Below, in pieces: positions 37,641 through 45,984 of a DNA stretch of 64,000 bases (positions are counted from its first letter, which is position 1; each line of letters opens with the position of its first letter). Origin of the DNA: Rhodobacterales bacterium (GTDB lineage Bacteria > Pseudomonadota > Alphaproteobacteria > Rhodobacterales > Rhodobacteraceae); NCBI GenBank assembly GCA_002748265.1, contig PDRY01000012.1:372001-436000 (forward strand). Direction: 5' to 3'. The notes under the pieces were generated by a model. The model was not told the origin of the DNA. It was given only the letters and a program-made list of their open reading frames with translations, and searched no databases. The position numbers and the translations under genes were made by a program.

Positions 37641-38470
37641 TGACCCAGCTGCCATCGCTCATGACCTATGGCGTGACCGGTCGGCTCGGCCGCCTGCTGG
37701 TCCCAGCTTGGGGCGATCACGTGTCTTGCCTTGCGCGGGCGCCCGCTCCGAGTTCGCCGATTGAGAAACTCGACCTTGAGGACCAGCAAGGATGGTCGGC
37801 CCTTCCCACCACCGACGCCTTCCTTTTGCTGGCTGGCGCAACCGCTCTAGGCGAGGGTGACGAAGCCAGCCATGCCGAATTGGCCGAGAAGGCAAGCGAT
37901 CTATGCAGATCCAAAGGCATCCGGCACCTTATGCTGATGTCCTCGGCCGCTGTTTATGGCCGGATGGATCCTCCGCTGACGGAAAGCCGTGTTCCCCGCC
38001 CTGAAAGCATCTACGGCGCGGCCAAGCTTCAGCTTGAGACCCGCGCGCGCACCCTTGCCGGAAACGACCTTTCCATCACCGTCTTGCGGCTGGGGAATGT
38101 TGCGGGAGCGGATGCGTTATTGGGCGGTATGACTGCAGGTTCAGTGTCGCTTGACCAGTTTCCGGATGGACGGTCTCCTCGACGTAGCTATATCGGGCCG
38201 AAAACACTCGCGCACATGTTGCGTGTCTTGGCGCGGCGCCCGGAGGTGCCGTTTCGCATTTTGAACCTCGCCGAACCTGGCCCCGTCGAGATGGCTAACC
38301 TCGTTCGGGCCGCCGGGGCGCAGGTGATCCCCCGCGCGGCGCCGCCTCAAGCGATTGCTGAGGTTTCTCTTGATCTCACGGCCCTGATCGCAGCACTCGG
38401 GGAAGAACTGCCTGAGGCCGACCCCCAGACCATGGTCCGCGAATGGCGCGCGTTAGAGGAACAGCTATGA
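37640..38470 (+). CDS. NAD-dependent epimerase/dehydratase family protein
   Basis: The 276-residue product is an extended short-chain dehydrogenase of the nucleotide-sugar epimerase/reductase kind. The N-terminal glycine motif is degenerate (YGVTGRLGRLL), and the catalytic pair appears as SSAAVYG with ESIYGAAKLQLE (Y-X3-K). LRLGNVAGAD follows. It may reduce or epimerise the 4-keto sugar made by the upstream dehydratase, as in WbpV/WbpK-type pathways for UDP-FucNAc or UDP-QuiNAc; this is inference from context. It overlaps the dehydratase by 1 nt and the transferase by 4 nt. Confidence 0.82.
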   Translation: MTQLPSLMTYGVTGRLGRLLVPAWGDHVSCLARAPAPSSPIEKLDLEDQQGWSALPTTDAFLLLAGATALGEGDEASHAELAEKASDLCRSKGIRHLMLMSSAAVYGRMDPPLTESRVPRPESIYGAAKLQLETRARTLAGNDLSITVLRLGNVAGADALLGGMTAGSVSLDQFPDGRSPRRSYIGPKTLAHMLRVLARRPEVPFRILNLAEPGPVEMANLVRAAGAQVIPRAAPPQAIAEVSLDLTALIAALGEELPEADPQTMVREWRALEEQL

Positions 38471-39075
38471 CCCCTGCAAAGCGCATGATGGACATCCTCT
38501 TGGCGGTGCTACTGGGTGTTCTCCTTCTCCCGGTTCTCGTCGGGCTCAGCCTCGCGGTGCTGATCACCAGCGGACGCCCGATCTTCTACGTTTCAGAGCG
38601 GATGAAGACCGTCGATGAACCGTTCGACCTGATCAAGCTGCGCACGATGACCGTGGCGCGTGAGGACAGCGGCGTATCGGGAGCCGACAAAGCCGCGCGG
38701 ATCACTCCCATAGGGCGCTTGCTGCGCAAGACTCGCGGGGATGAGATCCCACAGCTGTGGAACATCCTGCGCGGGGATATGAGCTTCGTGGGGCCGCGCC
38801 CCCCACTGCGCCAATATGTCGAGCGTTTTCCTGCACTGTATGCGCAAGTACTGCAGTCCCGGCCCGGCGTGACGGGGCTCGCATCTCTGATCTATCACCG
38901 ACACGAATCCCTTCTTCTGGAGCAATGCCACAGCGCCGAAGAAACCGACGCCGTCTACACCCGCGCCTGCGTCCCGCGCAAAGCAACACTGGATCTGATC
39001 TATCAACGCCATCGCTCGGTCTGCTTTGATCTGGCGATCATGTGGCGCACGGCAGCGGGCGTTTTCCGGCGCTAG
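38467..39075 (+). CDS. Undecaprenyl-phosphate sugar-1-phosphate transferase (WbpL/WcaJ-type)
   Basis: The 202-residue product is a monotopic phosphoglycosyl transferase that starts glycan assembly on the lipid carrier. It has one N-terminal hydrophobic segment (about 8-36), then RPIFYVSERMKTVDEPFDLIKLRTM and the highly conserved DEIPQLWNILRGDMSFVGPRPPL. The length fits the minimal catalytic-domain class (PglC-like). With the two upstream genes it forms a compact unit for making and loading an unusual sugar. It overlaps the upstream gene by 4 nt and converges with nagA (4-nt overlap at 39072-39075). Confidence 0.92.
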   Translation: MTPAKRMMDILLAVLLGVLLLPVLVGLSLAVLITSGRPIFYVSERMKTVDEPFDLIKLRTMTVAREDSGVSGADKAARITPIGRLLRKTRGDEIPQLWNILRGDMSFVGPRPPLRQYVERFPALYAQVLQSRPGVTGLASLIYHRHESLLLEQCHSAEETDAVYTRACVPRKATLDLIYQRHRSVCFDLAIMWRTAAGVFRR

Positions 39076-40178
39076 AGCGGGCCGAGATAGTCCAGGTCCT
39101 CGGAGAACTTCACCAGATCGGAGCGGGCTCGGCCCTCAATACGGGTCAGATGCTCCAGCCCCATCAGCTTCGCGGGCTCGGTGAGCGCCGCGCGCAGCGC
39201 GCGCTCAGGCCCAAACCCGAGCACATAGCATGCCCGTTTTGCCGCCCAGGACAGAGCCAGATGTGCCCCCGCAAGATTGCCTTCGCGGTTCACAAGGCGG
39301 CCGTCCTGTACGGTAATCTCGTCGCCTTGGAGCGAGAAATGCGATGGACCGCCCAGAGTCGGCATCGCATCCGAGACGAGAAAGATGCGCGGCGAGGCGC
39401 GCAGCGCCATGGTACACATCGCATCATGCACATGGTGCCCGTCGCAGATCAGCCCCGCCGCTACACCGCGAGACAGCGCAGCCCCCGCAAGGCCCGGCGC
39501 ACGATGGTGCGGCGGCGCCATCGCGTTGAAAAGATGCGTCACCGCCGAGGCCCCGGCATCGAACGCCGCAATGGCCGTGTCAAAATCGCACCCGCTATGG
39601 CCCAACGATACGACGGCGCCCATCTCGCAAAGCGCATGGATGTCATCCGATGTCGCCATCTCAGGAGCCAGCGTCACGAGGGCTGGAATATCCGCACCGC
39701 GCAACCGCTCTATCGCGCGCAATGTGTGGGCATCGACGGGCCGCATGAACCGGCCCTGATGCGTCCCGCGCCGACGAGGATCAAGATGCGGGCCTTCGAG
39801 ATGTATACCAGCGATCTCACGCGCACCGCGCGTCTCGATGGCGGCGCTCACAGCGGCATCCATGACCTGCGGCTCATCCGAGATCAGGGTGGGGAAGATC
39901 GCGCCGGTTCCCTGCGCACGGTGCGCAGCGGCAATCCTGATCATCCCCTGCGCGCTCGGCTCGGCGTTCAGAAGCACCCCGCCGCCGCCGTTGACCTGAA
40001 GATCCAAGAGCCCAGGCGCAACAATCCCTGTCAGCGCAACACCGCCCGAAACCTCTGCCGCGCTCCGCAGCTCGACAACGCGCCCGTCGTCAGCAAGCCC
40101 GATTGCGAGGCCGGATTGCAGCCGATCCTCCACGAACAACCATTCGGGACATAGCCATTTTGTCGGTTTTTGCGTCAT
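39072..40178 (-). CDS. nagA: N-acetylglucosamine-6-phosphate deacetylase
   Basis: This amidohydrolase deacetylates GlcNAc-6-phosphate, feeding amino-sugar recycling. In the 368-residue product the N-terminal motif is PGLLDLQVNGGGG, and metal and substrate residues appear in HLEGPHLDP (126-134), GHS (193-195), HLFNAM (215-220), CDGHHVHD and the catalytic Asp270 in SDAMPTLGG. The frame is open to 40379 but MTQKPTK at 40178 starts at the family position. No nagB, regulator or PTS gene is adjacent; the gene stands alone between the glycan unit and the transporter. Confidence 0.92.
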   Translation of the reverse strand: MTQKPTKWLCPEWLFVEDRLQSGLAIGLADDGRVVELRSAAEVSGGVALTGIVAPGLLDLQVNGGGGVLLNAEPSAQGMIRIAAAHRAQGTGAIFPTLISDEPQVMDAAVSAAIETRGAREIAGIHLEGPHLDPRRRGTHQGRFMRPVDAHTLRAIERLRGADIPALVTLAPEMATSDDIHALCEMGAVVSLGHSGCDFDTAIAAFDAGASAVTHLFNAMAPPHHRAPGLAGAALSRGVAAGLICDGHHVHDAMCTMALRASPRIFLVSDAMPTLGGPSHFSLQGDEITVQDGRLVNREGNLAGAHLALSWAAKRACYVLGFGPERALRAALTEPAKLMGLEHLTRIEGRARSDLVKFSEDLDYLGPL

Positions 40179-40289
40179 ACCCCTGTCCTGACGCAGCGCC
40201 GCGTCCGACACAAGACGCTCACATTGTCGTGGTCGTGCTTGTGATGGCGATCCCGCTTGGGCATCTGTGTGGCAACGGAAAGGACACCC

Positions 40290-40895
40290 ATGCTCGACAC
40301 CGCTGCCCGCCGATTGATCGACCCGCCGCTGAACCGGCTTGGACGCCGCCTGGCGGCGCGCGGGATGAGCGCGGATCACGTGACATTGGCGGGGCTTGCC
40401 TTTGGGCTTTTGGCGGCGGCCTTAATTGCAGTCGGCTTTCCAAGCGTCGCCCTGATCCCGCTGCTGCTGTCCCGACTGGCCGACGGGCTTGATGGCGCGG
40501 TGGCGCGGGCCAGCCGAAAGAGCGATTTTGGCGGATTTCTCGACATTACGTCTGATTTCGCCTTCTACGGCGCCGTGCCTTTTGCCTTTGCCCTGCTGGA
40601 CCCTCAGGCCAACGCCATCGCCGCCGGATTCTTGCTTTTGTCGTTCTACATCAACGGCGCCAGCTTCCTCGGCTTTGCCATCCTCGCGGAGAAACGCGGC
40701 TTGACCACCAGCAAAAAGGGTCAAAAATCGCTCTACTTTTCGGATGGACTGCTGGAAGGCACGGAAACGATCTTGTTTTTCGTGGCGCTTTGCGTGGCAC
40801 CGGCGCTGTTCGCTCCGCTGGCCTGGGGCTTTGGGCTCCTGTGCTTGATAACCGCTGTGCTTCGCGTACATGCGGCATGGCGCCTCTTTCCCTGA
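40290..40895 (+). CDS. ynjF: CDP-alcohol phosphatidyltransferase (YnjF-like)
   Basis: The 201-residue membrane protein carries the CDP-alcohol phosphotransferase motif, here DGLDGAVARASRKSDFGGFLDITSD-type with the four Asp residues in D-X2-DG-X2-AR-X8-G-X3-D-X3-D order. About six hydrophobic helices are present. The enzyme transfers a phosphatidyl or similar group from a CDP-linked donor to an alcohol; the acceptor is unknown. AAAGGA precedes the ATG at 40290. In E. coli, ynjF lies in the ynjBCD gene group, and here the gene sits directly upstream of ynjBCD-like genes (30-base gap), which supports a conserved link. Confidence 0.85.
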   Translation: MLDTAARRLIDPPLNRLGRRLAARGMSADHVTLAGLAFGLLAAALIAVGFPSVALIPLLLSRLADGLDGAVARASRKSDFGGFLDITSDFAFYGAVPFAFALLDPQANAIAAGFLLLSFYINGASFLGFAILAEKRGLTTSKKGQKSLYFSDGLLEGTETILFFVALCVAPALFAPLAWGFGLLCLITAVLRVHAAWRLFP

Positions 40896-40925
40896 CACTC
40901 ACACACCGTTCAAATATAAGGACAT

Positions 40926-42125
40926 ATGATGAAACATCTGGCCCTGATTGCTGCGCTTGCTGCGCCGCTCCCTGCCCTAGCCCAGGATCCTGGCGACTGG
41001 GATGCCGTCTTGAACGACGCCCGGGGACAAACCGTCTATTGGAACGCCTGGGGCGGCGCGACGGCAACGAATGATTTCATTGCGTGGGCGGGTGAGCAGA
41101 TCGCGGATACCTACGGCGTGACCGTCGAGCATGTGAAGCTCACCGACACCGCCGACGCCGTCACCCGCGTTCTGGCTGAACAGCAGTCCGGGCAGGATAC
41201 CGGCGGCGCCATTGACATGATCTGGATCAACGGCGCCAATTTCGCCGCCATGAAGGACGCCGGGCTTCTCTTTGGGCCGTTTGCCGAGCAACTCCCGAAC
41301 TGGCGCTATGTCGATACCGACGGCAAAACTGTTCAGACCGATTTCACCGTGCCCGTCGAAGGATATGAGGCACCTTGGGCCATGGCGCAGGTGGTGTTCA
41401 TGCACGACACGGCCGATCTGGCCGCCCCGCTTCCGTCGATGACCGCAATCCTGGAGTGGGCGCAAGCCAACCCGGGGCGCTTCACCTATCCGCAGCCGCC
41501 CGATTTTCTGGGAACTACCTTTCTCAAGCAGGCTCTGGTCGATCTGACCGGCGACGACGATGCCCTGTCCCGCCCGGCGGACGAGGCCGATTACGACGCC
41601 GTGACCGCGCCGCTCTGGAGCTTCCTCGAAGATCTGACGCCGGTTCTGTGGCGCTCCGGGCAGGCCTATCCGGCAACCGGCCCCGCCCAACTTCAGCTGA
41701 TTGCGGATGACGAAATCGACCTCGCGATCTCCTTCTCGCCCGGAGAGGCCACCGCAGCGATCGCGAATGGGCAGCTCCCCGACACGGTGCGCACCTTCGT
41801 GCTGGACGCGGGCACGATCGGCAACGCCTCATTCGTGGCCATTCCGTACAATTCGGACGCAAAGGCAGGCGCCATGGTGCTGGCCAACTTCCTGATGTCG
41901 CCGGAAGCGCAGCTGCGCGCGCAGGACCCCGATGTCCTGGGCTACGGCACCGTGCTGGCGATGGAAAAACTGACCCAGGCCGATCAGGATGCTTTCTCCG
42001 CGCTTGATCTGGGCATTGCGACCCTGTCGCCCCAGCAGCTTGGCACCGTGCGCCCGGAGCCGCATCCCAGCTGGATGACCCGCATCGCTGAGGACTGGGA
42101 AAGCCGCTACGGCACCGCGCAGTGA
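40926..42125 (+). CDS. ynjB: ABC transporter substrate-binding protein (YnjB family)
   Basis: The 399-residue periplasmic protein has a signal peptide (about 1-20, ending PLPALAQ-DP). The mature part starts with GQTVYWNAWGGATATNDFIAW, as in YnjB and related extracellular solute-binding proteins. The C-terminal half has IDLAISFSPGEATAAIANGQLPDTV and NSDAKAGAMVLANFLMSPEAQ. The ligand is unknown. It is followed by the permease (4-nt GTGA overlap) and the ATPase. Either of two adjacent ATG codons (40926, 40929) could be the start. Confidence 0.88.
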   Translation: MMKHLALIAALAAPLPALAQDPGDWDAVLNDARGQTVYWNAWGGATATNDFIAWAGEQIADTYGVTVEHVKLTDTADAVTRVLAEQQSGQDTGGAIDMIWINGANFAAMKDAGLLFGPFAEQLPNWRYVDTDGKTVQTDFTVPVEGYEAPWAMAQVVFMHDTADLAAPLPSMTAILEWAQANPGRFTYPQPPDFLGTTFLKQALVDLTGDDDALSRPADEADYDAVTAPLWSFLEDLTPVLWRSGQAYPATGPAQLQLIADDEIDLAISFSPGEATAAIANGQLPDTVRTFVLDAGTIGNASFVAIPYNSDAKAGAMVLANFLMSPEAQLRAQDPDVLGYGTVLAMEKLTQADQDAFSALDLGIATLSPQQLGTVRPEPHPSWMTRIAEDWESRYGTAQ

Positions 42126-43795
42126 TCCGACTTTGGCCCCTCCTCACAGTGCTGTTGCTGGTGGGGCCGGTCGCTGCTGGCTTATGGGGGGCCCTGCTCC
42201 CCGCCTTCGGGCATTTGCCCGCCGCGGGCCTGCACGGCCCGTCGCTGGAGCCGTTTCACGCCCTGTTGGCCTGGCCGGGGCTTGCGGAGGCCGTGGGGCT
42301 ATCGGTGCGCGTCGGTCTGGTCTCCACGGTGGTGTCGCTGGTCATTGTGACACTGTTTGTGGCCGGGTGGTCCGGAACGCGCGCGTTTGCGCGCCTCGTT
42401 GGAGCGCTTTCGCCGCTGCTGTCCGTGCCGCACGCTGCGGCGGCATTTGGGATCGCGGCGATGCTGGCGCCGTCGGGATGGCTGGCACGTGCGATGTCAC
42501 CCTGGGCCACGGGCTGGCAGCGCCCGGCCGATCTGCTGTTTCCGCAGGACCCTTGGGGCGTGGCGATGAGCGTGGGGCTCATCGCGAAAGAGGTGCCGTT
42601 CCTTCTGCTCATGACGCTTGCGGCCCTTCAGCAAGTTCCTGAAGCGCGGTTGCGCTCCGTCGCCGCGACACTGGGCCAGCCGCGCATCACAGGCTGGTTC
42701 AAAGCCGTCTTCCCGCTGATCTACCGACAACTCCGCTTGCCGATCTTCGCCGTGCTCGCCTATGCGATGTCGGTCGTCGACCTCGCCATCATCTTGGGCC
42801 CGTCCACGCCGCCGCCGCTCGCCGTACAAATCGTCCGTTGGACCTCTGATCCCGACATCGCCCGTCGCAGCGTTGCAGCTGCCGCAGCGCTTCTGCAGTT
42901 GGGACTGGTGCTCGCCGCCATTGGCCTTTGGCTTGCCGCAGAAAAGGGCAGCGGGTGGCTGGGGCAGCGGTGGATCCAGACAGGGCGCCGTGGAGGCCGC
43001 ATGATCGGCCTGCGCCCTCTGTCGATGCTGATAACAACGGGATTGGCGGCTCTGCTGCTGACCGGTCTGGCGGTCCTTGGGCTTTGGTCCGTGGCAGGCC
43101 CATGGAGGTTCCCAGACATCTTGCCCTCGGCGGTGGACACCGCCACATGGAGCCGCGTCACGCGCACGGCACCGCGGATCCTGGGCGATACGGCCCTTAT
43201 CGCCGGGCTCAGCACGGTTGCAGCACTCACCCTGACATTGGGAACGCTGGAGACACTCTTCCGCCGCGGCCGATCAAGCCCCGCACTCGGCATGATCTAC
43301 ATCCCGCTGATCGTGCCACAGATCGCGTTTCTGCCGGGCCTTCAGGTCTTTTTCCTTCACCTTGGTGCGGATCGAGGACTGGCCCCCGTGGTTCTCGCGC
43401 ATCTCGTGTTCGTACTGCCCTACATGTTCCTGTCGCTCAGCGGACCCTTTCATGCCTGGGATGCCCGCCTCGCGGCCCAGGCGCGCAGCCTCGGAGCGAG
43501 CCAAGCCCGCGTGTTCTGGCACGTTCGGCTACCGATGATGCTGCGCCCGATCCTCACCGCTCTGGCGCTCGGCATCGCCGTATCCGTCGCCCAGTATCTT
43601 CCAACGCTTTTGATGGGCGGAGGCCGTATCGCGACCCTGACGACCGAGGCGCTTGCGCTTGCCTCGGGCGGGGACAGGCGCATGATCGGAGCCTACGGCA
43701 TCCTGCAAACGCTGGCCGCTATCGCGCCTTTCGGGGTTGCGATCGCGCTGCCCGCCTATCTTTTCCGCAATCGAAGGGCGATGCGACATGACTGA
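42122..43795 (+). CDS. ynjC: ABC transporter permease, two fused permease domains (YnjC-like)
   Basis: The 557-residue protein contains two binding-protein-dependent permease domains in one chain, as in YnjC, ThiP and iron(III) permeases. About twelve hydrophobic helices are seen. The cytoplasmic EAA-type loops that contact the ATPase appear as EARLRSVAATLGQPRITGWFKAVFPLIYRQL-like sequence in the first half (about 178-205) and as DARLAAQARSLGASQARVFWHVRLPMM in the second half (about 447-475). The start is a GTG that overlaps the ynjB stop; the end overlaps ynjD by 8 nt. Confidence 0.9.
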   Translation: MIRLWPLLTVLLLVGPVAAGLWGALLPAFGHLPAAGLHGPSLEPFHALLAWPGLAEAVGLSVRVGLVSTVVSLVIVTLFVAGWSGTRAFARLVGALSPLLSVPHAAAAFGIAAMLAPSGWLARAMSPWATGWQRPADLLFPQDPWGVAMSVGLIAKEVPFLLLMTLAALQQVPEARLRSVAATLGQPRITGWFKAVFPLIYRQLRLPIFAVLAYAMSVVDLAIILGPSTPPPLAVQIVRWTSDPDIARRSVAAAAALLQLGLVLAAIGLWLAAEKGSGWLGQRWIQTGRRGGRMIGLRPLSMLITTGLAALLLTGLAVLGLWSVAGPWRFPDILPSAVDTATWSRVTRTAPRILGDTALIAGLSTVAALTLTLGTLETLFRRGRSSPALGMIYIPLIVPQIAFLPGLQVFFLHLGADRGLAPVVLAHLVFVLPYMFLSLSGPFHAWDARLAAQARSLGASQARVFWHVRLPMMLRPILTALALGIAVSVAQYLPTLLMGGGRIATLTTEALALASGGDRRMIGAYGILQTLAAIAPFGVAIALPAYLFRNRRAMRHD

Positions 43796-44426
43796 TGGCC
43801 TGTCCGTCCAAAACCTAAGCGTCTATCGCGCGGGCACCCTGCTGGCCTCACTCGACGCGCGCATTGCACCCGGAGACGTCCTGACCGTCATGGGGCCATC
43901 GGGGTCGGGAAAATCGACGCTGCTGGCGGCGATCACGGGCACGCTGGCGCCCGCATTCCAGACCAAGGGGCGCGTGTTTCTCAACGGCCGGGACATCTCC
44001 GCACTGCCGCCCGAGCGGAGGCGGATCGGATTGCTGTTCCAAGAGCCATTGTTGTTCCCCCATCTCAATGTGGGCAGCAACCTTGCCTTTGGACTGCCGG
44101 CAGGCGGATCGCGATCAGAGCGCCGCCAAAGGATTGAGGCCGCGCTCGAAGACGTCGGCTTGAACGGGTTTGTCTCCCGCGATCCGGCAACACTGTCGGG
44201 CGGACAAGCCGCGCGCGTCGCGCTGCTGCGGGCCCTGCTGTCGGAACCCGAAGCGCTGCTGCTGGATGAGCCATTCTCCGGGCTGGACCAAGCGCTGCGC
44301 GACCGCATCCGCGAACTGGTCTTCACGCGCGCGGCGCAGCGCGGTCTGCCCGTACTGCTGGTGACCCATGATCGCGCGGATGCAGATGCCGCAGGGGGGC
44401 GGGTGATCGAGATCAGTCAGGAATAG
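43788..44426 (+). CDS. ynjD: ABC transporter ATP-binding protein (YnjD-like)
   Basis: The 212-residue ATPase has Walker A GPSGSGKST (36-44), Q-loop FQEPLLFPHLNV, signature LSGGQ (136-140), Walker B LLLDEP (157-162) and the switch His in VTHDRADAD. Its length is that of short thiamine/iron-type ATPases such as ThiQ and YnjD. It completes the ynjF-B-C-D unit. The last 10 bases overlap the 3' end of fliP, which is on the opposite strand. Confidence 0.92.
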   Translation: MTDGLSVQNLSVYRAGTLLASLDARIAPGDVLTVMGPSGSGKSTLLAAITGTLAPAFQTKGRVFLNGRDISALPPERRRIGLLFQEPLLFPHLNVGSNLAFGLPAGGSRSERRQRIEAALEDVGLNGFVSRDPATLSGGQAARVALLRALLSEPEALLLDEPFSGLDQALRDRIRELVFTRAAQRGLPVLLVTHDRADADAAGGRVIEISQE

Positions 44427-45133
44427 CTGCTCACCAAGGCCCCTGCGATCAGACTCCAACCGTCTGCGACGACGAAGAACCCCAGCTTGAATGGCAAGGC
44501 CACAATGGCTGGTGGAACCATCATCATGCCCATCGACATCAACACGGCGGCGACCACCAGATCGATGATGAGGAAGGGCAGGAAGAGCATGAAGCCAACC
44601 TGAAACGCGCGAGAGACTTCGCTCAACAGGAATGATGGCATCAACACCGAAAGCGGCGCATCCGCCCCGGGCACGGCGTTTAAATCCGGTCGCAGGTCCG
44701 CGAGGTTGGCGAAAGTCTCAGGGTCCACGCGGGCCGCCATGAAACCCCGAAACGGGGCAATCGCGAGCGGAAACGCCTCCTCAAGGCTGAGCTCCTCCGC
44801 CACCAGCGGGGCGATGCCTGCGTCCCACCCGGCGGTAAAGACCGGTTCCATGACGTAGTAGGTCAAGAACAGGGCGAGGCTCACAATCAGCATGTTCGGC
44901 GGCGCCGCTTGCAGCCCGATCCCCTGCTTGAGAATCGACAGCACCGTCACCATGAACGGAAAGCAGGTGAACATGATTGCGATGGCGGGGACGAGGCTCA
45001 GCACCGTCACCAGAACGAAAAGCTGCACCGACCGGTTGGTGAACGACACCCCTTCGCCCAGATCAACGCTCACGTCTTGGGCAATGGCGGGCCCCGCCAG
45101 CATCACTGCGATCAAGATCAGCGCAATACGCAT
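44417..45133 (-). CDS. fliP: Flagellar export gate protein FliP
   Basis: FliP is the core of the flagellar type III export gate with FliQ and FliR. The 238-residue product has a signal-like N-terminus (MRIALILIAVMLAGPAIAQ), then LVTVLSLVPAIAIMFTCFPFMVTVLSIL and PPNMLIVSLALFLTYYVM. The C-terminal helices contain VLMPSFLLSEVSRAFQVGFMLFLPFLIIDLVVAAVLMSMGMMMVPP, the most conserved part of the family. The start at 45133 follows fliN by 1 base; the longer frame is rejected. It is the last gene of fliF-H-N-P and converges with ynjD. Confidence 0.96.
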   Translation of the reverse strand: MRIALILIAVMLAGPAIAQDVSVDLGEGVSFTNRSVQLFVLVTVLSLVPAIAIMFTCFPFMVTVLSILKQGIGLQAAPPNMLIVSLALFLTYYVMEPVFTAGWDAGIAPLVAEELSLEEAFPLAIAPFRGFMAARVDPETFANLADLRPDLNAVPGADAPLSVLMPSFLLSEVSRAFQVGFMLFLPFLIIDLVVAAVLMSMGMMMVPPAIVALPFKLGFFVVADGWSLIAGALVSSYS

Positions 45134-45134
45134 A

Positions 45135-45422
45135 TCAACAAAGGTCCTCGCCTGGCCCTGCGACTTCCGTGAGCCGGATCGCGAGCTGCCCGGGCTCCCC
45201 GCCCTCAAGCTCCTCAAGCTCACCGCGCGCGATGAGCCGTTCTCCGGCGTAAAGCTCGACCGGATCGTCCAAGTTGCGGTTAAGCGCCAGCACAGAGCCA
45301 TCCGCGAGATCCAGCAGCTCGCGGACCGACGGGCGCGCCTGGCCAACCGAAACGGTCAGCTCAATTGGAATGTCTCCGAACGGATCGTTGCGGAGGGTCG
45401 GTTCCGGCGTTTCAGTTTCCAT
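45135..45422 (-). CDS. fliN: Flagellar switch protein FliN
   Basis: The 95-residue product is essentially one SpoA/FliN domain: FGDIPIELTVSVGQARPSVRELLDLADGSVLALNRNLDDPVELYAGERLIARGEL. FliN forms the lower C-ring and binds FliH during export. The chosen ATG at 45422 gives METETPEP; a longer frame exists but overlaps fliH more. Its start overlaps the end of fliH by 11 nt. FliM and FliG, its usual C-ring partners, are not encoded in the window. Confidence 0.93.
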   Translation of the reverse strand: METETPEPTLRNDPFGDIPIELTVSVGQARPSVRELLDLADGSVLALNRNLDDPVELYAGERLIARGELEELEGGEPGQLAIRLTEVAGPGEDLC

Positions 45423-45984
45423 GGAGCACCTTTCTGTCCGGGGTATCAATCATCGCGGCAACGATGGTCTCAATGTCACGCAACACGCGCGGGGTATCGA
45501 ACATCGTCTCATCCCCATTGTGAGCGAGCACGGCCTGTCCTGGCTCAAGCTCATCCGAGATGCCCAGGTGAACGACCGTCCCAACCGCATCAGCGAGATG
45601 CTCCGTCATGAGAGCATGATCGCTTGGGGATAGCGTCAACCGCAGAGCCTGAGCCGTATCGGCCTCAAGCGCATCACAGATGCGTCCGTGAAGATCCGCG
45701 AGCAGGCCTTGGCGGGCCAATACAGGCGCCACGTTTTCAAGGATGGTCGCAAAGAGCGGTGCCAATGCGCCAAGGAGCTCGGCCCGCGCCTGCGCGTAGC
45801 TGATGTCCAGATCGGAAAGCGTCTGCACGAGCGTTTCCATCGCTTTGTGCTGCCCGGCGGTGGCGGCGGCTTCGGCGTCCGCCAGGCCGCGCGCGTAGCC
45901 CTCGTCAAAGCTCAGCGGTGCGGATGCCTCGGGCTCCGGAGCCTCATGTTGCGCCTCGAAATCCTCTAGCAGCAGCGCCATCAC
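45412..45984 (-). CDS. fliH: FliH-like flagellar export regulator
   Basis: The 190-residue product matches FliH in place and architecture rather than by strong motifs: an acidic, Pro/Glu-rich N-terminus, a helical coiled-coil middle (about 35-90, GYARGLADAEAAATAGQHKAMETLVQTL), and a C-terminal domain with ALMTEHLADAVGTVVHLGISDELEPGQAVLAHNGDETMFDTPRVLRDIETIV. FliH binds the export ATPase FliI and the C-ring. It overlaps fliF by 4 nt and fliN by 11 nt. Confidence 0.8.
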   Translation of the reverse strand: MMALLLEDFEAQHEAPEPEASAPLSFDEGYARGLADAEAAATAGQHKAMETLVQTLSDLDISYAQARAELLGALAPLFATILENVAPVLARQGLLADLHGRICDALEADTAQALRLTLSPSDHALMTEHLADAVGTVVHLGISDELEPGQAVLAHNGDETMFDTPRVLRDIETIVAAMIDTPDRKVLHGN

